This document shows, in pieces, positions 5,514 to 11,338 of a stretch of 11,338 nucleotides of DNA. The stretch is from contig JAIFWM010000019.1 in the NCBI GenBank assembly GCA_019661855.1, forward strand, positions 1 to 11,338, read 5' to 3'. Numbering within the stretch: position 1 is the first letter of the stretch; each line of letters opens with the position of its first letter. The position numbers and the translations under genes are program-made. Source of the stretch: Candidatus Parcubacteria bacterium (lineage in GTDB: Bacteria > Patescibacteriota > Minisyncoccia > Phycocordibacterales > SBAW01). Below the pieces are notes generated by a model that saw only the letters and a program-made list of their open reading frames with translations, was not told the origin of the DNA and made no database searches.

Positions 5514-5540
5514 ACCTGCCTTTGTGCAGGTGTTTTTATT
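5514..5540 (+). terminator. Intrinsic terminator of the 54-aa gene
   Basis: ACCTGC (5514-5519), loop CTTTGT, GCAGGT (5526-5531), followed by GTTTTTATT. The 6-bp stem with U-tract is a normal rho-independent terminator for the plus-strand transcript; it abuts the nrdA stop codon (5540-5542). Confidence 0.7.
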
Positions 5541-8500
5541 TACGCGCTGCAGCTTTCGCAGGCCTCACCAATGATTTCAATTTTCGGACGGTTCGTGACA
5601 GCAAGTTTTTCCCCGAATGTTGGAATGCCTTTGTTCCACGAAGGTGGTGTTGTGTTAGGTGTCATTTGAGGCTGTGAGGGCACTAGAGCGGGCGCCAAGG
5701 TCGGCATAGTAAGTTGGCCAGCCTCTACCTGTTTGTGCTCCATAGATGCCGTTACGTCTGCAACAAGAGCTATTGGCGAGGCAGTAAGTCCGGCAGTCAT
5801 AGCGGGCTCTTCATGCAACTGACGTGGTAACACTGCAACGGTTTCTTCTATCCTGACAGTCGAAGCCATGGCAACTGGTGTGTCAGAGTTAGAGGTAGCG
5901 CCAAATTTAGCTAAGTTAACGGTTGACTTTTCAATACGTGAAGCGCCCATAGTTCGTAGATAGTAAGTGGTCTTAAGGCCTAAGCTCCACGCATATTGGT
6001 ATAGCTCCGAAAGTATGCGGCCCGAGGTACCTCCGTAAAAGATGTTGAGCGACTGCGACATGTCTATCCAGCGTCCACGGTATGCAGCGGCCTTGATGAG
6101 CCATTGTGGTTCGATCTCAAATGCTTCTTTGTACTTTTCGCGGATAGCAGGAGGAATTTCGGCAATCGCTTGGATGCTGCCGTCGTGATATTTAATCTTC
6201 TCAAGCATATCTGCGTTCCACAGTCCCAGTTTTTTAAGATCGTCTACCAAGTACTCGTTGACCAGCATAAAGTCTCCAGCCATGTTGGACTTAACGTAAA
6301 TGTTTTTGTAGATAGGTTCGATAGTTGGATAGCAACCGGCAATATTTGCCGTAGATGCGGTTGGTGCATTAGCCATGGTGTTGGAGTTGCGCATACCCCA
6401 GGCACGCACTGCCTCGCGCACGAGCTGCCAATTAAGAGTTTCGTGCCGTGGCACATCTACTTTCATCCCACGCTCTTGTTCGAGGAGGTTGATAGTGTCT
6501 TGAGGCATGATCCCACGGTCCCACTTACTGCCTTTGTAGGTTTCGTACGTACCGCGCTCTTTTGCAAGGAGCGAAGATGAAAGAATCGCATGGTAAGCGA
6601 TAGTCTCCATCGACTCATCGCTAAACCGCACTGCTTCGTCAGTGTCGAAGTTAACGTTCATTTTGTAGAGTGCATCCATGAGTCCGCGAAGTCCTAGGCC
6701 CACTGGGCGGTGACGCATGTTGGAGCGCTTGGTTTTTTCTGTGGGGTAGTAGTTGATGTCAATGACGTTGTCGAGCATGCGCATTGCCACGGGCACCACC
6801 CGCGCTACGAGGTCGCGGTCAAACTGGCCGTTACGTACAAAGCTTGCCATGTTAATAGAGCCCAAGTTACACACAGCGGTCTCGGTAGCACTAGAGTTAA
6901 GCGTAATCTCTGTGCAGAGGTTGCTGGAGTGCACGACACCGACATGGTCTTGAGGCGAGCGGATGTTTGACGGGTCCTTCCAAGTAACCCACGGGTGGCC
7001 AGACTCAAAGAGCATGGTGAGGTTCTTCTTCCAGAGGTCAGCGGCGCGGATTTTCTTGTGGTGAGGAATCTTACCTGCTTCGGCCTGTTCTTCGTAGCGA
7101 ATGTACGCCGCATCAAACTTTTTACCAAAAAGATCGTGTAGGTCGGGCACGTCTGACGGAGAGAAGAGGGTCCAGTACCCGTCTTCGGCAAGGCGCTTCA
7201 TAAAGAGGTCGGGGATCCATACGGCGGTGTTTAGGTCGTGTGCACGTCGGCGCTCGTCGCCCGTGTTCTTGCGCAGCTCCATGAAGTCCTCAATGTCGAG
7301 GTGCCAATACTCAAGATACACAGCAGCAGCACCGCGGCGTCGTCCGGAGCGGTTAATAGAGATAGTGACGTCGTTGGCTACTTTAAGAAATGGAATAACA
7401 CCCTGGCTCTCGACACCTGTGGTCTTAATAATAGAGCCTGTAGCGCGGATAGGTGTCCAGTCGGCTCCAATGCCGCCTGCATATTTTAGGAGCTGTGCAG
7501 AGTCCTTATACTCATCAAAAATAGCGTGGAGGTCGTCTGGCACCGTAGAGAGGAAGCAAGACGAAAGCTGGGGCTTTTGGAGGCCAGAGTGATAGAGAGT
7601 AGGGGAGGAGGGGGTGTAGAACATTGCCGACATTACCTCATAAAACTCGACAGCATAGCGCATGCGCTCTTCCGGCGTCTTTTCGGTAAGTGCCATGCCC
7701 ATAGCAGCGCGCATCCAGAAGATCTGTGGGGTCTCAAGGAGCTTTTTGGTGCCATGTTCGCGAGAGAGGTAGTTAGCCTGGAGTGTCTGAAGTCCTAAGT
7801 ATTTAAAGTCGCGGTCGCGTTCGACAACGAGCGATTCAGCGAGCTTTGGCAAATCAAAGTCAAGCAAGCGTGCATCAAACTGGCCGAGTTCAACGCCGCG
7901 ACGAATGCTGCGCATGAATGCATCTTTGTGTGCTTCTTCAAGTTTATCGTAATCGATGGTTCCTATGACGTCACGATACATTGCTTGCAAAAGTAATCGC
8001 GCAGCAACATACGAGTGTGCAGGATCACGTTCAATAAGTGAACGCACTACCATTACTAACACTTCGTGAATTTCTTTTGTTTTGATCCCTTCGTACATCT
8101 CTGCGCGTACGCGAGCAACAATAGCGGGCACATCTATTGCGCGTTCGTATCCTTGTGCGGCAAGGAGGAGGGTGCGGGTCAATTTACTGTCAGAAAAGGC
8201 CTCTTTGCCTCCGTCACGCTTCTGAATATATAGTGCAGAGTCAGCGATTTTCTCGATTACCTCTTGCTTTTTTTCCTCTCTTATTTTCTCGTGCTCGTAC
8301 CGATAAATAATGTAAGATTTAACAACATCAAAGTAGCCGCGCTCCATGAGTGCGGTCTCAACCAAGTCTTGAATTTCTTCAACGGTTGGAATGAATGCAG
8401 TGTTTGCAAATTTTAATTCAATCGCATCAACCACAATGCGAGTGATGTCATGTGCTTCTGTTTCGCGTGAGTCGCCAAGAACTGCAGCGAATGCTTTTTG

Positions 8501-8578
8501 AATTGCGATCGCAATTTTTCCTGGAACGAAATCGACGATCTCGCCGTTTCTCTTTTTAGTTTTTTGTGTGGTTGGCAT
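5540..8578 (-). CDS. nrdA: Ribonucleoside-diphosphate reductase alpha subunit with two ATP-cones
   Basis: This is the catalytic, allosteric subunit of class I ribonucleotide reductase, converting NDPs (or NTPs) to deoxy forms. At 1012 aa it is longer than E. coli NrdA (761) because of two N-terminal ATP-cones: about residues 4-95 (KKRNGEIVDFVPGKI...) and 115-205 (YIQKRDGGKEAFSDSKL...). Catalytic residues: the redox cysteines C341 (LSSCFLS) and C570 (TAVCNLGSINM), the thiyl cysteine C555 in SNLCTEI with N553 and E557, the radical-transfer pair Y872-Y873 (TTYYLRT), and the C-terminal shuttle cysteines C1007 and C1010 (EACESCSA). About 80 Ala/Pro/Thr-rich residues link the barrel to the tail. 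The start at 8578 has no SD. It pairs with nrdB, which is a separate transcription unit downstream. No break is seen. Confidence 0.96.
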   Translation of the reverse strand: MPTTQKTKKRNGEIVDFVPGKIAIAIQKAFAAVLGDSRETEAHDITRIVVDAIELKFANTAFIPTVEEIQDLVETALMERGYFDVVKSYIIYRYEHEKIREEKKQEVIEKIADSALYIQKRDGGKEAFSDSKLTRTLLLAAQGYERAIDVPAIVARVRAEMYEGIKTKEIHEVLVMVVRSLIERDPAHSYVAARLLLQAMYRDVIGTIDYDKLEEAHKDAFMRSIRRGVELGQFDARLLDFDLPKLAESLVVERDRDFKYLGLQTLQANYLSREHGTKKLLETPQIFWMRAAMGMALTEKTPEERMRYAVEFYEVMSAMFYTPSSPTLYHSGLQKPQLSSCFLSTVPDDLHAIFDEYKDSAQLLKYAGGIGADWTPIRATGSIIKTTGVESQGVIPFLKVANDVTISINRSGRRRGAAAVYLEYWHLDIEDFMELRKNTGDERRRAHDLNTAVWIPDLFMKRLAEDGYWTLFSPSDVPDLHDLFGKKFDAAYIRYEEQAEAGKIPHHKKIRAADLWKKNLTMLFESGHPWVTWKDPSNIRSPQDHVGVVHSSNLCTEITLNSSATETAVCNLGSINMASFVRNGQFDRDLVARVVPVAMRMLDNVIDINYYPTEKTKRSNMRHRPVGLGLRGLMDALYKMNVNFDTDEAVRFSDESMETIAYHAILSSSLLAKERGTYETYKGSKWDRGIMPQDTINLLEQERGMKVDVPRHETLNWQLVREAVRAWGMRNSNTMANAPTASTANIAGCYPTIEPIYKNIYVKSNMAGDFMLVNEYLVDDLKKLGLWNADMLEKIKYHDGSIQAIAEIPPAIREKYKEAFEIEPQWLIKAAAYRGRWIDMSQSLNIFYGGTSGRILSELYQYAWSLGLKTTYYLRTMGASRIEKSTVNLAKFGATSNSDTPVAMASTVRIEETVAVLPRQLHEEPAMTAGLTASPIALVADVTASMEHKQVEAGQLTMPTLAPALVPSQPQMTPNTTPPSWNKGIPTFGEKLAVTNRPKIEIIGEACESCSA

Positions 8579-8809
8579 AAAGATTTTTAATAACGGCTAA
8601 TAAAAATTAATGGCCCTCTCCAAACTCAAGAAGTTAATTGTACGACCTTTGAGCTGAAAGAAACCTGTGTATAAGCAAAAAGAGAACGGTTTTCGTCTTC
8701 ATGCAACTTTTTTTCACCAAAAGGCTCAAAAAATGACTTTTTTAGGCTAAAATGGCTCTATTTTGAAGTACTTTCTCCCACCCAAAAAGTGTTGTGTTAT
8801 AGTTTCAGG
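8579..8809. promoter_or_regulatory. AT-rich divergent control region nrdA / DUF1360 gene
   Basis: 231 bp without a gene. For nrdA (minus) a weak TATTAA (8592-8587) lies 8 nt before the ATG. An A-tract/T-tract inverted repeat, AAAAAA-TGAC-TTTTTT at about 8730-8745 flanked by GGCT words, could form a hairpin. GGCT recurs three times within about 35 bp. I see no NrdR-box-like sequence and no tRNA or other RNA gene. Confidence 0.4.
8795..8803 (+). promoter_or_regulatory. Extended -10, leaderless promoter of the DUF1360 gene
   Basis: TG-T-TATAGT (8795-8803) is an extended -10 that ends 6 nt before the ATG at 8810 (TTCAGG between). No good -35 is seen at 17 bp (CTCCCA), which fits dependence on the TG extension. 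Confidence 0.55.
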
Positions 8810-9331
8810 ATGAACATTCATAGACCAAAAGAAGATCAAAATATCTGGAATTTTGTTTTTTCGATATTTTTTGTGATTGTGCTCGTGGGTGCGCTTATAG
8901 TTATGAAGCAGATGCGTGGAGGATTTTTAGTTTCTGTCCCACCGTTTGATGCGCTGCTCATGGCGTTTGCGACCTTTCGGGTTACGCGCCTTATTGTCTA
9001 CGATAAAATTACCCGTTGGTTCCGCGAGCTTTTTGCTGACTCGGTTGAATATGAAAAAGATGGAATTACCTATGTTGAGGTAAAACCCTTTGGCTCGGGA
9101 CTGCGCCACACTATTCATGATCTCCTACAGTGCCCGTGGTGCATAGGCTTTTGGGCAGCTTTGGCAGTTGTTTTCTTCTACTTTATATACGACTGGGCGT
9201 GGACGATCATATTCTTCCTGGCGTTGGCTGGGGCAGGCTCTCTCATCCAGGTTATAGCCAATGGCATAGGCTGGCGCGCCGAAAACCTCAAGCTTGAGGC
9301 TCATCAAAACGACCGCAATATTACACTCTAA
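8810..9331 (+). CDS. DUF1360 family membrane protein
   Basis: The 173-aa protein matches the DUF1360 pattern: FDALLMAFATFRVTRLIVYDKITRWFRE followed later by GLRHTIHDLLQCPWCIGFWAAL, where the CPWC motif at the mouth of a membrane segment is typical. Four hydrophobic stretches are visible: about residues 10-31, 43-60, 110-126 and 128-150, so it is polytopic. Function is unknown for the family; the CxxC could bind a metal or form a disulfide. I use ATG 8810 (MNIHRP), not the upstream start at 8789, because the latter lies before the -10 box. The stop overlaps the stop of the convergent Gmad2 gene by 4 nt, with no terminator in between. Confidence 0.88.
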   Translation: MNIHRPKEDQNIWNFVFSIFFVIVLVGALIVMKQMRGGFLVSVPPFDALLMAFATFRVTRLIVYDKITRWFRELFADSVEYEKDGITYVEVKPFGSGLRHTIHDLLQCPWCIGFWAALAVVFFYFIYDWAWTIIFFLALAGAGSLIQVIANGIGWRAENLKLEAHQNDRNITL

Positions 9332-9801
9332 AAAGTAATAGGGATCTCTAACTGGTTTTCGTTTTCAGGAAGTCCGGATGGATTGTCTTTATGCAACACG
9401 AGCGTACCTTTTGAACCTGCAGGCTGAGGAGCGTAGTTGATAATAAAGGTGAAGGGTACATACTCTGCGGTCATCCAGTCACCCTGTGCCTCGACTGGTC
9501 CTTGAGCGAGCACGTGACCTTCTGCGTCTTTAAGTTCATAAGGGAAACTTGCTTCAAAATACCAACTGCCGCGTGCTTTACCTTGTACGGTGAGTGGCGA
9601 AGAAACTTTTTGATTCGCTTTGACCGACGTGACTACAATTAAATCATCTTTCGATGGATCTTTTGTCCCAACAGTTCCTGTATTATCCGATCCGCTATTT
9701 GTGCCACCATTAATAACCGGCGCCTGCACTTTATTAGTTAAGAAAAGGTAGGCACCTACCAAGACGACAAGCACTACCACGATCCCTCCAATCATTTTCA
9801 T
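9328..9801 (-). CDS. Membrane-anchored Gmad2 (immunoglobulin-like) domain protein
   Basis: From ATG at 9801 it has 157 aa: an N-terminal hydrophobic anchor (about residues 3-22, GGIVVVLVVLVGAYLFL), a Gly/Ser/Thr/Asn-rich linker (30-50) and one Gmad2-type Ig-like domain (about 53-157; the IVVTSVKANQKVSSPLTVQGKARG and YFEASFPYELKDAEGHVLAQG segments are characteristic). Gmad2 was named from spore-germination proteins but also occurs in surface proteins of non-sporing bacteria. It is likely displayed outside the membrane; no lipobox cysteine is present, so it is not a lipoprotein. The longer frame starting at 9891 runs through an intergenic palindrome and the -10 box and is rejected. It is divergent from pilB. 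Confidence 0.85.
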   Translation of the reverse strand: MKMIGGIVVVLVVLVGAYLFLTNKVQAPVINGGTNSGSDNTGTVGTKDPSKDDLIVVTSVKANQKVSSPLTVQGKARGSWYFEASFPYELKDAEGHVLAQGPVEAQGDWMTAEYVPFTFIINYAPQPAGSKGTLVLHKDNPSGLPENENQLEIPITF

Positions 9802-9807
9802 ACCCCA

Positions 9808-9813
9808 AGTATA
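9808..9813 (-). promoter_or_regulatory. Predicted leaderless -10 of the Gmad2 gene
   Basis: TATACT (9813-9808, minus strand) ends 6 nt before ATG 9801, with TGGGGT between. No convincing -35 is visible 16-18 bp upstream. Confidence 0.45.
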
Positions 9814-9863
9814 CCCCTTTGAGTGAAGATGGGTAGGGTGATAGTTCGTCCTGTTAGGAAGGA

Positions 9864-9894
9864 CAAATGTTCGACTTACGAAGTCGAACATTTG
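9864..9894. repeat. Palindrome 1 upstream of pilB/Gmad2
   Basis: CAAATGTTCGACTT (9864-9877), ACG loop, AAGTCGAACATTTG (9881-9894): a perfect 14-bp inverted repeat. Its central 23 bp (9868-9890) are the exact reverse complement of palindrome 2. It lies far from any 3' end, since both neighbouring genes point away. Confidence 0.9.
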
Positions 9895-9915
9895 GCTCTA
9901 AATATAGGTATTCCC

Positions 9916-9938
9916 TGTTCGACTTCGTAAGTCGAACA
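9916..9938. repeat. Palindrome 2, over the pilB -35 region
   Basis: TGTTCGACTT (9916-9925), CGT loop, AAGTCGAACA (9929-9938). Centre-to-centre distance to palindrome 1 is 48 bp. It ends 6 bp before the TATAAA box of pilB, so a protein bound here would cover the -35 region. The word GTTCGACTTCG also occurs in the truB/nrdB hairpin at 4119-4129. Confidence 0.9.
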
Positions 9939-9944
9939 AATTTA

Positions 9945-9950
9945 TATAAA
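9945..9950 (+). promoter_or_regulatory. Predicted leaderless -10 of pilB
   Basis: TATAAA ends 6 nt before ATG 9957 (AGCTAA between). No SD is present. The -35 position is occupied by palindrome 2 and has no consensus match. Confidence 0.45.
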
Positions 9951-9956
9951 AGCTAA

Positions 9957-11216
9957 ATGGACAGAAGGTTGGATTTGCAGTATAAAGCCGCCATGCAAAA
10001 AGGGCTTCAAACGGACATTCTGCCAAAAAAACCTCTACCTTTTGAGCCCGCACCTACTTTCCTTGGTCTTGTTGAGGAAGAACTTTCGAAAAATACTCTG
10101 TCTATAGTCGACCTAGTTAATGCACTCCTGGTGCAGGCTCATGGATTACGCGCATCGGATATACATATCGATCCAACTGATCGAGGAGTAAAAGTTCGTT
10201 TACGTATTGACGGAGTGATGCATGAAAAATTCCTTTTTCCCAATACGATTCACCCGGAAGTAATTTCACGCATCAAAGTATTGTCTTGGCTTCGAACTGA
10301 CGAGCATCAGGCCGCGCAAGACGGCCGTTTTCGTGTGATGCTCCCGCAAGGTCAGCCGGTCGATGTACGCGTGTCTATCACCCCCACCTATTTTGGAGAG
10401 AATGCCGTCTTGCGCTTACTAGCAGACAAAGAAGGAGATTTTTCTCTGGATGCACTTGGTTTTAGCCCCGAAGATCAAGAAAAGATAGTAAAAGCAATCA
10501 AACGGCCTCACGGCATGATTCTTGCCACAGGTCCTACTGGTTCAGGCAAAACCACTACTCTCTATACGCTCATAAAAATGTTAAATACCAAGGATGTTTC
10601 GATCGTGACAATCGAGGATCCTATAGAGTATGCAGTTTCTGATATCACACAAATTCAAATCAACCCGCGTACAGGTCTTACCTTTGCTCAAGGGTTGCGC
10701 TCGATACTACGCCAAGATCCAAACATAATTATGGTGGGGGAGATTCGCGACCCTGAAACAGCGAGCATTGCGGTAAATACTGCTTTAACTGGTCACTTGC
10801 TTCTCTCTACTTTACACACAAGCGATGCCGCCACAACTTTGCCGCGCTTACTCGACATGGGTATTGATCCGTATTTGGTGGCCTCGACGGCCGAACTTGC
10901 AATAGGTCAGCGTCTTGTCCGTCGGATATGCAAGGCATGTATAACAGAAGTACAAAACGATAAAGGAGAGATTGAATATCAAGGAAGCGGTTGTGCAGTA
11001 TGCGATGGAAGCGGATACTACGGCCGCATTGGCTTAAACGAAGTGCTTGTCGTAGATCAACAAATCCGCGAGGCAATTCTGGAGAAAGAATCTGCAGATG
11101 TGATTCGCAAAATTGCTATTCAAAACGGTATGACCACTATGTATGAAGATGGTCTTGCCAAAGCGCGCAGAGGTGAGACCACCATTACCGAACTCTTACG
11201 CGCCATCAATGAATAA
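9957..11216 (+). CDS. pilB: Type IV pilus assembly / type II secretion ATPase PilB (GspE family)
   Basis: The hexameric motor ATPase that powers pilus extension or secretion from the cytoplasmic face. The 419-aa protein has the N2E-like domain with Asp-box region ASDIHIDP (66-73), Walker A GPTGSGKT (192-199), the downstream Asp/Glu segment IVTIEDPIEY, Walker B IIMVGE (257-262), the His box TGHLLLSTLHTSDA (with H280, H287) and a four-cysteine zinc site C325-x2-C328 ... C346-x2-C349. The zinc site and the EDPIEY/GEIRDPETA blocks place it with PilB/GspE extension ATPases, not PilT. It is about 130-150 residues shorter than typical PilB because the N-terminal MshEN/GSPII_E_N domain is missing; only about 45 residues precede the catalytic part. 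The stop overlaps the pilC start by 8 nt. Confidence 0.95.
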   Translation: MDRRLDLQYKAAMQKGLQTDILPKKPLPFEPAPTFLGLVEEELSKNTLSIVDLVNALLVQAHGLRASDIHIDPTDRGVKVRLRIDGVMHEKFLFPNTIHPEVISRIKVLSWLRTDEHQAAQDGRFRVMLPQGQPVDVRVSITPTYFGENAVLRLLADKEGDFSLDALGFSPEDQEKIVKAIKRPHGMILATGPTGSGKTTTLYTLIKMLNTKDVSIVTIEDPIEYAVSDITQIQINPRTGLTFAQGLRSILRQDPNIIMVGEIRDPETASIAVNTALTGHLLLSTLHTSDAATTLPRLLDMGIDPYLVASTAELAIGQRLVRRICKACITEVQNDKGEIEYQGSGCAVCDGSGYYGRIGLNEVLVVDQQIREAILEKESADVIRKIAIQNGMTTMYEDGLAKARRGETTITELLRAINE

Positions 11217-11338
11217 AATTAAAGAACAAACGCTTTTTGCCAAGCGCCTGTCATTTCTAGTGCGCGGTGGCATGCCGCTCATTGAATGTCTTTGTCTTAT
11301 TCGAACTCAAACTAAATCTAAGTCGAAGATAAAAATTT
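11209..11338 (+). CDS. pilC: Type IV pilus inner-membrane platform protein PilC (GspF family), 5' part
   Basis: ATG at 11209 lies inside the last codons of pilB (ATGAATAA overlap of 8 nt) and opens a frame of 43 codons to the window edge. The segment LFAKRLSFLVRGGMPLIE followed by LIRTQTKSK matches the first T2SS-F domain of PilC/GspF, where the pattern 'F.rqLa.ll.aGvpl..al..l..qt' recurs. PilC is the membrane platform that PilB turns. No SD is visible, so translation is probably coupled to pilB. Confidence 0.85.
   Translation, partial: MNKIKEQTLFAKRLSFLVRGGMPLIECLCLIRTQTKSKSKIKI

Noticed and set aside
6104..7798. Several open frames antisense to nrdA
   Set aside because: NrdA motifs are intact across the whole region; these frames have Cys/His/Ser-rich compositions typical of shadow translation.
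8579..8809. NrdR box or riboswitch upstream of nrdA
   Set aside because: No match to the NrdR palindrome and no recognisable riboswitch; the A/T-tract repeat is too low in complexity.
9802..9891. 30-residue extension of the Gmad2 protein
   Set aside because: It would run through palindrome 1 and the -10 box and would place the membrane anchor internally; ATG 9801 gives a normal N-terminal anchor.
1..11338. Alternative genetic code (UGA = Gly, as in some CPR phyla)
   Set aside because: UGA ends hisS (in a standard ATGA overlap), nrdB and the 54-aa gene, and no long gene has an internal UGA except the TrpR-like one.
1..11338. CRISPR arrays, tRNA or rRNA genes, insertion sequences
   Set aside because: No regularly spaced repeats, no cloverleaf or GTTCGAATC-type T-arm with matching acceptor, and no transposase-like frames were found; the GTTCGACTT palindromes lack a tRNA context.

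Overview
The window looks like a chromosomal segment of a Candidate Phyla Radiation (Patescibacteria, probably Parcubacteria-like) bacterium. This is inferred from the gene mix: a TrpR/YerC-like mini-repressor, short PilB and PilC, a DUF1360 membrane protein, a membrane-anchored Gmad2 domain protein, a single-TM DsbA-like protein and a divergent TruB and HisS, all tightly packed. UGA acts as a stop in several genes (hisS, nrdB, the 54-aa gene), so the standard bacterial code applies and not the UGA=Gly code of some CPR lineages.

Layout. 1-240 (-): TrpR-like repressor interrupted by an in-frame UGA and running off the left edge. 325-612 (+): unknown 95-aa protein with a consensus promoter and a strong Shine-Dalgarno (SD) site, ending at a hairpin terminator shared with the convergent dsbA-like gene (669-1427, -). 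1452-3274 (-): hisS then a DEDDy exonuclease, coupled by an ATGA overlap. 3302-4111 (+): truB, divergent from hisS across only 27 bp. 4149-5141 (-): nrdB. 5300-5464 (+): a 54-aa single-TM protein with its own promoter and terminator. 5540-8578 (-): nrdA. 8810-9331 (+): DUF1360 protein, whose stop overlaps the stop of the convergent Gmad2 lipoprotein-like gene (9328-9801, -). 9957-end (+): pilB overlapping the start of pilC.

How the genes work together. NrdA and NrdB form a class I ribonucleotide reductase. The radical-site tyrosine of NrdB is phenylalanine and the first metal ligand is glutamate, the signature of class Ic (chlamydial-type, Mn/Fe) R2. PilB and PilC are the motor ATPase and inner-membrane platform of a type IV pilus or competence machine. 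HisS and TruB serve translation. The DsbA-like, DUF1360 and Gmad2 proteins are envelope proteins.

The most striking pattern is in gene starts. Six genes (dsbA-like, truB, nrdB, DUF1360, Gmad2, pilB) have a -10-like hexamer ending exactly 6 nt before the ATG and no usable SD, which predicts leaderless mRNAs. Only the two small unknown genes carry a perfect TTGACA -35, a real leader and an SD. A pair of oppositely oriented 23-bp palindromes lies in front of pilB, and a palindrome also lies between nrdB and the 54-aa gene.
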